A stretch of DNA of 64,000 bases from Auriscalpium vulgare. Lineage: Eukaryota; Basidiomycota; Agaricomycetes; Russulales; Auriscalpiaceae. A program made the position numbers and the translations under genes. Location of the stretch: the NCBI GenBank assembly GCA_019915015.1, contig JAHBBC010000001.1:2480001-2544000 (forward strand), read 5' to 3'. Below, piece by piece: positions 9,765-20,200 of the stretch. Numbering within the stretch: position 1 is the stretch's first letter; every line of letters begins with the position of its first letter. Below the pieces are notes generated by a model. That model was not told the DNA's origin and searched no databases. It saw only the letters and a list, made by a program, of their open reading frames with translations.

Positions 9765-11621
9765 TCACTCAACACTGTTCCTTGTATATTGCGGCACAAG
9801 GCCTCCGAACTCTCGCTTCAAGCCGTTCGAGGGGAGAGTGCATCGGTCGAGCAGCAAGGTCTTGAGCGGTGCGCTCCCCCGTTGGCGCGCCTTGAGCCAT
9901 TTGGCAACGTTTATGTGTATTGGGTATAAATCGCCCGCGTCGCCTTTAACGTCTCTCCTCAGAAGGGTGTGAGACACCTGCCGCCCTCGTGTATCAGCGC
10001 CACATCTGTACGATCCGCACGCAGGCAGACGCACCTCTGCAGCCGACCGCCTCGCCCTCCGCACGAGGTCCCTCCAGCAAAACACACGATCGTGCGACGG
10101 GCACTTGCGGAAGTCGACCTGGATAACCGTGACGGACTCGAGCTGCGGGAACAGCAAAGCCGCGGCGCCGGGCCCGCGCCTGCTCTGCCGCTCAGCAAGC
10201 CAACTCTGGGCGAATCCGTCCGACGCAGCGAGCGTGCGGAAGAGCGAGATCGCGGCGTCCGACCTGGCCGTGATCTTGCGCAGTGAGTCGAACTCACCGA
10301 ATGCATCGAGCCACCCGTGGCCCGTCCATCCGCGGGACAGATCCATATCCAGGGTGCGCAGCGCGTCCTTCTGCAGCGCGAGGCAGAATGCCTGCATGAC
10401 CGCCTCGGGCCATACCTCCACCCACATGCGCAGCGAGAGCGACTCGACGTGCGGCATGCTTTGCCCTTCCTCCGGCTCCGCGTCGCGATACGCGGTGAAG
10501 TGGTAGAAGTCCATGAACATCTGCTCGTCGCTGACATGTAGCTTGGTGATTGGCGCGCAGCCACGCAGAACCCCACCGAGCACGCTGAAGAACGCGACGA
10601 GCGGGTCGAGCGAGCTCTCGTCGCCGCCCTGTAAGAATATATCCATGCGAACCTTGAGCGGGAGTCGCAGGTAGCGCAGGAGCGCAGTCATGTCTGGAAG
10701 ATTGCTGCATTCAAGGCTGAACGCCTCGAGGTTAGGGAGGTGCACAACGCTGTGGCCGTAGGGGAACGGGAGATCGGCGGGCCTGACGACTGCATCGGCG
10801 AAGAGGCTGAGCTCGCGAAGGGTCGGCATGCGCTCGAGCGCGTCGAGGACGTCGAACAGGTTCGGATGCACGTAATCCGGGGGCGGGGAGGTGAGCAACC
10901 TCGGGCGCAACACGGAGAGCGTGGTCAGGTTTCTGAACAGCCGCGATGTCCAGGGTATGGTGCCGCAGTTTGCAAGGGTGACGCTGGACAGTCGGGGCGC
11001 GTCCTGGGCGAGCAGAGCCTCATAAAGTGAGACTGGTGGGTCGTCCACGAGTGTACAATGTATGGTCTCGAGGATCGGCGCAGGCATCGTGAGCCTATCG
11101 AAGAGCTGGTTCTTGACCACGGTCGTCTCTTGACATCCGATAAGGAGCTCTCTCGTGTGCGGTATGTGCTCCGCGACGAGGTCGACATGTTCGTCGGTGA
11201 AGATATGTGTGCCGCCGAACTTGAGCACGATCGGCGCATTCTGCGCGCGCGCGAGGAAGGCCTGGCCCCACTCCTCGCCCATCGTGAAGTCGACATCCTC
11301 CCAGAGGTCCGCGGCACCGAGCGCGACGTGCCGCCATGCGCGGCACACGTGCGAAACCTTGACCCAGCCGATACCGGGGTGGTAGAAGGGGTATACGCGT
11401 GGCGAGACGGGGGGCTCAAGGAGACGCGCGTAGGCAAAGACGCGGACGAGGAGTTCGGCCGGGAGGTGGGAGACGGGTGCATGAGCGTGCGCGTTAGGGG
11501 CTGGGGGTGCGGTGGGGACGTCCAGGGTGAGGTGTGCGGAGGAGCAGCTGGAGTATGACGAGGAGCGGTTGGACAGAACGATGTGCTGGGAAGTAGAGAG
11601 CCGCGAGCGGAATCTGCGCAT
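9765..11621 (-). CDS. F-box/LRR-like protein, array copy C (most complete copy)
   Basis: This is a single open frame of 618 residues from the ATG at 11621 (MRRFRSRLSTSQHIVL), with no lesion. The F-box-like domain is HLPAELLVRVFAYARLL followed by WVKVSHVCRAWRHVALG. After it come leucine-rich segments (LFRNLTTLSVLRP, MPTLRELSLF) and the full C-terminal tail ending LVPQYTRNSVE. At the position of the copy A and B start codons (11525-11523) this copy has CTG instead of ATG. Translation must therefore begin upstream at 11621, adding about 33 residues, or at the CTG itself. A TATA-like CTTATAT lies at 11685-11679. It is a probable SCF ubiquitin-ligase receptor by family; its substrate is unknown. 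Confidence 0.82.
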   Translation of the reverse strand: MRRFRSRLSTSQHIVLSNRSSSYSSCSSAHLTLDVPTAPPAPNAHAHAPVSHLPAELLVRVFAYARLLEPPVSPRVYPFYHPGIGWVKVSHVCRAWRHVALGAADLWEDVDFTMGEEWGQAFLARAQNAPIVLKFGGTHIFTDEHVDLVAEHIPHTRELLIGCQETTVVKNQLFDRLTMPAPILETIHCTLVDDPPVSLYEALLAQDAPRLSSVTLANCGTIPWTSRLFRNLTTLSVLRPRLLTSPPPDYVHPNLFDVLDALERMPTLRELSLFADAVVRPADLPFPYGHSVVHLPNLEAFSLECSNLPDMTALLRYLRLPLKVRMDIFLQGGDESSLDPLVAFFSVLGGVLRGCAPITKLHVSDEQMFMDFYHFTAYRDAEPEEGQSMPHVESLSLRMWVEVWPEAVMQAFCLALQKDALRTLDMDLSRGWTGHGWLDAFGEFDSLRKITARSDAAISLFRTLAASDGFAQSWLAERQSRRGPGAAALLFPQLESVTVIQVDFRKCPSHDRVFCWRDLVRRARRSAAEVRLPACGSYRCGADTRGRQVSHTLLRRDVKGDAGDLYPIHINVAKWLKARQRGSAPLKTLLLDRCTLPSNGLKREFGGLVPQYTRNSVE

Positions 11622-11678
11622 GGACGAGGTCGGAGGGAGGGCGGGGCGGGTAGGGAGAGGGAAAGGGAAAGTAGGAAG

Positions 11679-11685
11679 ATATAAG
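11679..11685 (-). promoter_or_regulatory. TATA-like box of F-box copy C
   Basis: CTTATAT on the minus strand lies 58 bp before the ATG at 11621. It supports use of that upstream ATG, because the mRNA would include it if transcription starts about 30 bp after the box. Confidence 0.45.
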
Positions 11686-11956
11686 TTATCGCGGGCGTGC
11701 AGAGAGTATTTCACAGCCCGCTGCCAATATTTGTGAAGAGCGCTGGATCCGACACGGGGCGGTGTCCAAGGGCGCCTTGTAGCGCGATCGCTGCGGCACC
11801 GACATGCTGTACTCACAAAGTACTGGCAGTGCCTTCGCTCATACATAAGAAGTGGACACTGCTCGCAGGATGACTCGACAACCACCCGACACCCCGCAGT
11901 GCAACAGGATATATAACAAGCTGAGTGTAGGCGAACGACCTTGACTGCGTGTCTAC

Positions 11957-12614
11957 TCAAAACATTAGAATGCGTATAGAGCGTAACGGGAATCCTATAG
12001 GGAAAAGTATGTGGCATAGGCATGCAATCACACCACCGGGTGAGCTGAGGGACAATGCGTCAGTCGGGCAGACACCAGCCGATGCTCCGAGGGACGTACA
12101 TCGAGGCTGCGCCTCCAGGTCTCCCTTGTAGAGGTCCTTTGCCGGGTCCTCAAACGAATTGGGGGTAGTAGACTCCTTCTGGCCCGTCTCCTCGAGCTCG
12201 ATGCTGCCGTGGCTAGCCAGGAAGGCGCCATCGCCGGGCTGGCGCTGACCCAAGAGAATGGCAGGGTCGGGTGGCACAATGTATGTGTGTGCCGCCTCTT
12301 GTGCCGCCTTCTTGGCATCCATCTTGGCCTTCAGGGCGGCTGCCTTGACGGGGTCACGGCGAGCACGGCGAACGCGACGGCGCTTCTTGCCGCGCTTGTG
12401 AAGCCACAAGACGAGGATGATGGTCCACATGACGAGGAGGCCTGCAGAGGTGACGATGGCCGACACGATGGGTGTCTTTGCGCGGCGGCTGGAGGGACAA
12501 GGAGTGGTCAGAGCGATGCGCGGGATGGCTGTCTGGAGAGCTCGCGCACCCGTGAAGCACGTCCCATTCGGACTGCTTCTGAGAGCGTGCGGTGAGAGTG
12601 GGAGTGCCGGTCAT
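11957..12614 (-). CDS. Small single-pass membrane protein of unknown function
   Basis: A two-exon model starts at the ATG at 12614 (MTGTPTLTARSQKQSEWDV), has an intron at 12549-12489 and continues with RRAKTPIVSAIVTSAG. One strong transmembrane helix follows (about residues 31-49, IVTSAGLLVMWTIILVLWL). Next come a very basic stretch (HKRGKKRRRVRRARR) and an Ala/Lys-rich, probably helical region. The basic cluster predicts the C-terminal side to be cytosolic. The last 40 or so residues before the stop at 11957 look less protein-like, so an unseen intron or earlier end is possible. The gene is divergent from the one at 12838 with a 223-bp shared upstream region. No known family is recognised. 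Confidence 0.55.
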
Positions 12615-12837
12615 GGCTGGGGCACTCTGTGAAGCTGTCGCGGGGGGGAGCGCGAACGAGCTCGAGGGAGGTGAGGGTCAAGAGACACTTGAAGGGCTGG
12701 GGCCATCCGGATGAAAAGGAGCCCCACCCGGTCCTGACGGCTACCGTGCGACAGCCTCCCGTCAACACCCGCCACCCTCACGTGACCTTTCCCCATCGGC
12801 CACGCGTCCGCCCGACGTCGCGTACACCCAGCCCACC

Positions 12838-14359
12838 ATGCTCCGCTCGACAGTCGCATCCGCCGCCTATGTCCTCGCAAAGTACTCCAGGTCGTGGCCA
12901 TCGGCAGCCGCCACCGCCGCCGCCGCCGCCGCCGCCAGCCAGACTCCTGATCAGCTCGAATGGCATCACTTCGCGAACCCCGTCATCAAGCTCACCCTTG
13001 ATCTCCGCAAGTCCGAGCGAGACACCCTCGAGTCCGTCAGGCTCAAGATCGTATGGAGCATGAGCCCCGGGGGCGATGCTATGGAGATTGACCAGAACGA
13101 AGTCGTCCTCGTGCGTTGCCGAGGACTTACCCGAGTATATGCGCCGGGATCTCATCTTCTTCGCGCCACATAACAGGAAGACATCGACCTTCTCTCCTAC
13201 TCAATGCCCGGCGTAAGCGCAACCTCGCAGGGTCTCCCGCTCAAGGCCGTCTACAAAGACTGCGTCGTCGGCATCCGCTACCAGCACCCGAAATTCACGC
13301 CGCCGAACACACCCCCGGTGCGCATACACCCTCTCTTAATAACCCCAGACTAACCCTCGTAAGGAAAGGCATACCGCCGGTTCCAGATAAACTTCAGCAC
13401 CCCAGGCGCTGCAGCCGAGTTTGTCAACGCGATCCGCGCGGTGTGCCCGTGCAAGGAGAACGGCGCCCCCGCGCAGCCGGGGATGCCCGCGCGTGCGCCC
13501 TCCGCCCTCTCTCCGGCGTACATCCAACGCCCGCAGACGGGCATACTCAGCGACCCCGGCATAGTGCCGGCTCCGGCTCCTCCATTCGGACTCGTCCGCG
13601 CGCACACCCTGCAGCGACAGGCGACGCTCGTCGGCCACCCGCCGCCGAAGCCCGTTCGCGCGGCGGACGCGTCGTCGAGCTCGGGCCTGTCGATCGCCTC
13701 GTCGGACGGCCCCCAGATGCAGCCTGCGATGCTCGAGGACAGGAGCAGCTCGCCACGTCCTTCGGTTTCGCAGAGTAGGTTTTCGGGAAGCGCATATACC
13801 CAGCTGACGCGGGCGAATACATACGCCCACGAAGGCAGCGCCGCGCCGACCCAATCCGAGCCGCACTGCACACATCCGCTGCACGGACACCCCGCACCTG
13901 CGGACACCGCTCCCAGTGTCAATGCATTTGCTGCGCCGTCGCATAGCCTGAATCGCCACATAACCTACGCCGGCGCCGGTGCAGAGTCAAGCCAAGGTCG
14001 ACACAGCAGCTCTCTTCCAGCGTCGACGCCGGACCCGCCATCGTCGTCTGCGCCAACCAGCACCCTGATGGGGCCTCCACCAGTGCCATTGCAGGCATCT
14101 CCGACACCCGCCATGAACGCACCGACAGCTGTGTCGACCCGACAGAACTTCATAGACTCTTTGCAAGACTCGCCTGGCTTGAACGATCTGTCTCGCACGG
14201 AGCTCGAGGGACTCGTCGGCCAAGTCATTCGCGATCCAGGTTTTGTCAAGCTAGTAAGACGTCTTTCTGTCAATCGGTACGAAAGCCTGACTGAGAGGAA
14301 CCGCACAGTTGGACAAATTGGACTCCATGTGGGCTGTGAAAGGATTTTTGGCGCAGTAG
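12838..14359 (+). CDS. Candidate Rec114-like meiotic recombination protein
   Basis: A four-exon model has introns at 13111-13176, 13318-13368 and 14254-14308. The N-terminal part (about 170 residues) looks like a compact beta-rich domain. It runs from LEWHHFANPVIKLTLDL through VRLKIVWSM, an acidic VVLEDIDLLSYSMPG and VYKDCVVGIRYQHPKF to AYRRFQINFSTPGAAAEFV, a final helix as in PH-like folds. A long disordered Ser/Pro-rich middle follows. A short conserved-looking helical end (DLSRTELEGLVGQVI, then FVKLLDKLDSMWAVKGFLAQ) appears only when the last intron is removed. A PH-like start, disordered linker and helical C-terminus is the known plan of Rec114, a partner of Mei4 in meiotic double-strand break formation. 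The assignment rests on architecture only. An alanine run (GCC repeats) lies near residue 25. Confidence 0.5.
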
Positions 14360-15648
14360 GCCAAGAAGGCCAGATATGCTGCTATCCGATCCATGTAGCT
14401 GCCGCAACCTCCGCTCATACCGGTGACTTAATCAAACGAAAAGCAGAGCTTGATGTCGACGGTGTGGACTAGGATTTCGTTCGGCTGGGAGAACTAACTG
14501 AACCAAAAGCTCCTGGGTCTGCTACAAAGACTTCAAGCTTCAACTCTATGTGTCACCGTGCGCAATGTACATCGGCGGGCGGTGTCTTATATGGCGATCT
14601 AGCTCCACTAACTACGAGCTCCGAGTCCCCAGCCAACTATGCTTACTCCTGCATGCGGATTCGACCATCTATGCTGGTCTGCTGCATGGTGACGATGTTT
14701 GTTGGCGGCCTTCGACTCTCATCCTTTCTGTTCGCGCGCTGGGACTCGAGATGACGCGCACGATGACGAGGGATCTTGCTGGTGCCGTATGTAGCAGAGT
14801 TCAAAGTACTGTTACCTGTGCTAAGCCCCAGGGACCACAGGGATATATCCCAGATTTTTATATATAAGGAAATTGTTGCCAAGCTCCGAGGGCTTCCCTA
14901 CGGCTTACAGCTCTCCTGACCCTCCGTTGCTAGAACAAGTCGACCCATTAGTATCCAGAGTGGTCAATCTCCTGTGAGCGCGTGCGCGCAATGAAGCACG
15001 TCTTGAGTTTTCCTGTTTGATCCATGTCGATAGATTAATAGTTGTAGTTCCCTGCCGGCGAGACCGTCCGAGACGCCGGCTTCTAATACTCCGGCAGTCA
15101 CCGCGTTTTACGGCCGGCTGCGGGCGGGTCGGTGAGCTATGGATAGGATAGCTGACAGACATGCCCGAACGCCGTGCGATGTAGGCTAAGTCATGCCTTC
15201 GTTATGCTAAGTGTACTGGAAATCTCCTAACATCTCCGAGGCTCAGAATGTTTCCTGGTCATATGGCATGTCGGAGTTGGGGTGATACACCTACACAGAG
15301 CCCGATCAGGACCCTGGCAACGTTGATTAGGCAGACATGTCCATGCACGATACAGGCCTGCTAACATGGCTGCTCTCATGTTCATTATGTTGCCTACACT
15401 AAGCTACTGACACTCATGTTACCTACGTTGCACACTGCTCACTACACCTCTCGCACACGCTGTACAGGTCATATAGCCTCAGATTGAGTCAGGCACTAGC
15501 TAAGCAACAACGGATGTGATCGAGCTCGTCCTCATGCCCCCATCACGCCATGCTGAATTGCATTGATCTCCGTCGGGACCGTCCAAACAAATCCTGTGAG
15601 CAGCGTGTTATCATCAGCCTCGTTCTCAAGCAACGTCCGCGACTTACC
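14360..15648. other. Intergenic, possible left flank of a transposon
   Basis: No gene is recognised. The stretch 15180-15480 is rich in short recurring words (tgctaag, catgtt, cacact) of the kind found in subterminal regions of CACTA-type elements, but no terminal inverted repeat could be matched to the right side by eye. Confidence 0.4.
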
Positions 15649-17217
15649 ATGCCCGACTTTCCCAACCCCGGCCCCCAAGGTGCTCCTTTTCCACTGCCAG
15701 ACAACCACCCACTCGCTGCGTTGCCTCCACCAGCTATCACGGCCTTGATGAACCATTTTCATCTGCTTCCGGCCACCGGCGCGACAGCAGTGTCAACTCA
15801 CGACGTAGCGATCCAGCCGGATCTTGCTCTGGTCGCGGACGTGCAGTCTCTTGCGCAGCGGCTCCGCGTTGTCGAGTCCGAGGTTGCGCAGCTCAAGAGA
15901 TCGCACTCCGAAGGCGGCGGGGCGCACGACAGTGCCGATAACAATGATGCTACGCGGCCCAAAAGGTTGAAGAAGTCGCGGACCGCGGGTGGCGCGCCCG
16001 ATAGGATCCTTAGCGGTGCCAAGGAGAATATGACGACGGAGCAGGCCACTGTTCGAGCCGAGTTGCAGGTGCGCCCGTTGCTTGAGGACCTAGGCGCTAT
16101 ATGACTTACTAAGAATGAGTAGACATTGGTGAGGGCGCAGCTCTCATTACTTACCGGCATCCAACGCAATGGGACAACGAAGCCTAAGGATGGCGAAGAC
16201 AGTGCTAGTGACGCCGACTCGGACGTAGACCTTCCAGCATCCGATGATGAAGATCCAGCCACGACAAAGCTCCTCTGCTTTGACTTTACCCAGGATGTGA
16301 CGGCGGCGGCAAACGAGCTGGTCATACAGCGGGCAGCGGACATTGTTTGGAGAGAGCAGACGGTCGGTTATCTGGAATTTACAATCCACGAGCGATGTCG
16401 CTTATGTTATTGGGTGTAGGACACGGCAGCATGCACATTGACGCACAAGAATATCCTGTTCACGCTCAAGGACTTGGTGGCATTCGGCAAGGACATCTAC
16501 CGCGATTGGCGTCGCAAGCGCAACACTGCCAATGACCCAGGTCTTGCGAAGAAGACTGCTTTGAAGCGAGCGCTGAACCGGCGCGCGCAGCGCCAGAAGG
16601 CTGTACGTCGTCGCTGCTATTGTGCTCAATCACCTGTATTGACGCACTTCTATCTTTAGCTCCACGAAGATCGCGTGAAGGTGCTGGCGGCCTACCAGAA
16701 GAAGCATAAGAACAACGTAGCCGCTGTTCTCGAGGAAGCTGCCTGGATGTCCGACGAGTTGTCAGGCTTGGACACGGATGACGAAGGCAAGCGACGCACT
16801 CACCGCAATGAACTTGCTGCTGCGGCGCGACTCTCAAAAGAGGACAAAGATGGAGGAGTGCCCGTCTGGGAAGTCCGCCGGCCAGCCTACAGAACGCAAG
16901 AGGCAAGTCGATGTCGTCAGCATCTTTTCTTGTCAGATCTCCTGACATACTGAATCGGGCAGGTCAATGATATCATTGATGACCTCGACGCCCTTCGTCG
17001 TGAGCAGCGCAAGGCCAACGGCAAGGCGAGACGCATCGCCACCAAGCGCGTGAACCTTGGTCGTCTCCGGCAGGAACCCCCCGCTGTGCCGGTTTACCCA
17101 TTCATGCTCGACACTGAGTGGTTCAAGTCTTACAAGGCCGCGCACCCAGGTGAGGAAGTCTTCGCGAAACCGGAGGATCCGGAGGAATACAACGCGGAGC
17201 ACTCTACGAGCGGGTAA
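15649..17217 (+). CDS. Agaricomycete protein of unknown function, partner gene of a Tnp2-like transposase
   Basis: The predicted start is the ATG at 15649 (MPDFPNPGPQGAPFPLPDN); an in-frame ATG at 15550 is a weaker alternative. A heptad-like segment (LVADVQSLAQRLRVVESEVA) is followed by a basic KRLKKSR. Later exons give TLVRAQLSLLTGIQRNG, an acidic linker, DIYRDWRRKRNTANDP, the charged QKKHKNNVAAVLEEAAWMSD and the terminal block VYPFMLDTEWFKSYKAAHPG. Inferred introns lie after RAELQ, REQT, RQKA and YRTQE. The last (16903-16962) has a GC donor (GAG|GCAAGT) and AG acceptor. The stop is only about 20 bp from the end of the convergent transposase gene. Proteins of this look occur widely in Agaricomycetes; the suggestion that this one serves the transposon comes from position alone. 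It could bind DNA or act as an accessory factor. Confidence 0.6.
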
Positions 17218-17236
17218 ACAGTGAGTGCACCGGGAT

Positions 17237-20200
17237 TCAAATTGCTGGGACATCCTGTCCAGAATTATATGTTAGTAAATTTGTCTTGCAATAAACCTTG
17301 GCTCGTACACGCGTGAGCCCTATCGTGACCCAGAGTGGGATGCCTGCAGATACTTCATCTTCACCGCTGTCGTCGTCGTCGTCGTGGTCCTGCGTCCGTG
17401 GAGAGTACCTGTAGATAGTGACGCGGCATGCTTGGGATACAATTAAGGACACGGGTACATATTCGGGAGGGCCTTCGTCTTCGCTGGAGAGAAATTTACC
17501 ATGCTCCCAGAAGTCGACTTCAAGCTCTGGGCTACGTCATGCATTAATATTAGCATCTATAAAATACGCGCACTTAAAAGCTCACTAAGGGTCCCAGTGA
17601 TTTGTCGGCGCATCATGTAGAGGTCGGAACCACGCCATACGAACAAGTGTTGAGTCTGATTCTACATCCCTTTGACGGTGAGTGATGATTCCGAGGACCT
17701 GTCCTACGGAGATAACCCCGTTAATGTGAACTTGCACGATTGAGTTCGGAGCGTGTGTCAACGATGACGACGGTGTTACTCGTCGACCATCCAAGATGAT
17801 ATAGTCATGGTATTTTGCCTGGGAGTACAGAAAGTTAGCGTGCCGTGGTGCGTCAGCGTCGCTGGGGTCGCAAACGCGTGCAGCGGGGTGTGTGCTTGAA
17901 TAGTGCTGTAATAGGCCATGTTGCTCTTGCCGGTTGAGACGCCGCTGCATATACGGTCCGGCTGAAAAACGCGTGCTCACTTCCATGCAGTGCGCCATCG
18001 TCAGTACAATTTTATGACGACCCAGTAGTCAAGGTGAACGTACACTCGATAATGGTGCCTTCAACTTCTTGTGCAAGAGCCGCAACCGTTCCGCGACTGT
18101 CACCGTCGCTGGCCAAGATAAGCTTGATAGAGTCGAGAAGGCACTCATCTTGTGTGCTGAGGTCACCGCCGCCGTTTTCCAGAGTACTTGACCGGATAGA
18201 ACTCAGCTAAGCCCACATAAGTCAACGGATAGAAAGCAAGAGTCGATGAGACGTACCATCTGACGCAAGGTCGCATCACGCACGAAAGCCCGCATGAATG
18301 TGACCTCTATTTCACCTCCGCTGTGGTTGTTCGTTGAATAACTCTTCAGGACTTTGTTCAGGCGTTCAAAAATGAAGGTCCAGAAGCCGTAGACCGGGCC
18401 GTAGTCGCGAAGTTGGTCAAAAATGTGGGTTACCCAGTGGTGGTTGGGCTTGATGTCGTCAGGATGACGCTGCCGTTGTCGCCGTCAGTCAAGTATACTG
18501 TGTAAGCGATAGCACGTACCTCATAGAACCAAAGAGGTAGTCCTGGAGAAGCTCGCGCGCATGGGGTATGTCATTGTCCCATACGGTACGCCCAAGGATG
18601 ACCTTCAAGAATGCAGCAAGCTTGAGGAAGTTGTCGTCGTCGCCATGTAGCATACGTTGCCGCGGCTTCGGCTCGGCAGTCATGTCCTCCTGTTTTGCTT
18701 TACCCGACGCGATGCGTCGTATACGTGCATCCTCACGCTTGCTCCACGCTGCGATCTTCCTTGCGTTGTCGGCAACAGCGGCAGGGTACCACTCATCCCA
18801 TATAAAAGGAATCTGGAGAGGACTGTTAGATACACGCGTAGACTCATATGCTAGACACGTACGACAAGCGGGCCGTAGACTGTGGCCATGCCCTTCCACT
18901 CGTCAGCGCTGAGCGAGCCGCCAGCTGGATAGCCGACCTGTTGAGGAAGACGTGCGACCCAGCTCGGCATCTCGAAAGCGCGTAGGTAGTTATGAATTTG
19001 ATCCAATTCTCGCGGAACCTTGGCCGTTCGCTCGCGAAGCGCCTTCGTTTGCACCCAGCTGTTGTACCAATGCGTCTTCACAATGCCTGTACAAAAGCTC
19101 ATTAATACATATGACCGCGAGACAGAACAGTGGGCGCACCAAGAAGGATGTTGTGCATGGGATCAAAGACCGTCATCCGGACAGGATCAAAGTACGGCAG
19201 GCGAGACAACTCGAAATACCGCGCTGAGTGCTCTTTGAAGAATGCCTCTCGTTCCTTCGGATCGTCGAGTTCTGCATAAGCGGCGGCTTCTTCCCGGTGA
19301 TCTTGGCCGCTACGAGGTTGAAATCCTATAGTATATACATCACAAGGTGAGCTGAGAACATTGACATCGTCGGGCAGCAGATATTACCATCAATCTTCAT
19401 GCCTGCGCGTGAGCGGAGGTCCTTGTGTGCGATGTGACACCGTGAACAGAATCCTTCCTCCTTTCTATGATCGCCGAACCCACACACACGGCACATAGCT
19501 GGGTGGTCGCAACAGACTGCAACGAGAATGACGCGGATGCGACGACCTGTCCGTAAATTTAGACAGTTGTCCTTAGTTCAAATAAATTCGCTTACCAGCA
19601 GGGTAGAGCGGGGTCTTGATGAATATCCCCTCGTCGTACAGCTTCAACAGGTCTGTCACATAGTTAGCCATGAAAACTTGAAGCTCGTCCGATGTGAACT
19701 CTTTCGGTCCTGGCGTGAGCCCGTACAGTTGAAGATTCCTCGGTCGGTACTTCAGGTGCGTCGGTAGGTTTGCAATTGCGCTCGAGAGCGCACCGGAACT
19801 GTGCGAGCCTGATTGCTGACTGCGCTCATATCCAAAACTGACCACAATGAATCAGCAATCGGAACGGTTGAGAATATACAATGGTGAGCACGCACCCGTC
19901 GAAACCCAGCGTGATCCCGATGCGCAGTTCGTCTGAGTGAGGCCGTCCGTCGGTGTTCTCAAAAAAGGTCGGCCGTCGGGGCCGGGGAGCGTGTTCCAGA
20001 CCTCACCATCTTGGATGCATGACTTCTTTCCAGCTGTCCGGGCGCGGCGTCGCCACTCGTCGCACAGCTGCTCATTGTCGTCTTGCCACAGGAAGCGGAC
20101 AAGACTGCTGGAGAGTGGGTTCTGCGGGCACTGTAATTTTGGCGTGGCGCGGCCGCTTCGAGTCTTTGCTTGGTTGCTCTGACCTTCGCGCCCACTCCCC

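Larger units (their letters stand above)
4429..11900. repeat. Three-unit tandem segmental duplication carrying F-box genes
   Basis: Three head-to-tail units, with minus-strand genes in each, share coding sequence, 3' flank and 5' flank. The landmark gatgaatgcgcg occurs near 4669, 7224 and 9731, giving unit lengths of about 2.55 and 2.51 kb. The 5'-flank landmark acggggcggtgtcca occurs near 6597, 9133 and 11754. Each unit therefore contains the promoter, gene and 3' region, which fits unequal crossing-over. The copies have diverged by many substitutions and small indels. Confidence 0.85.
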
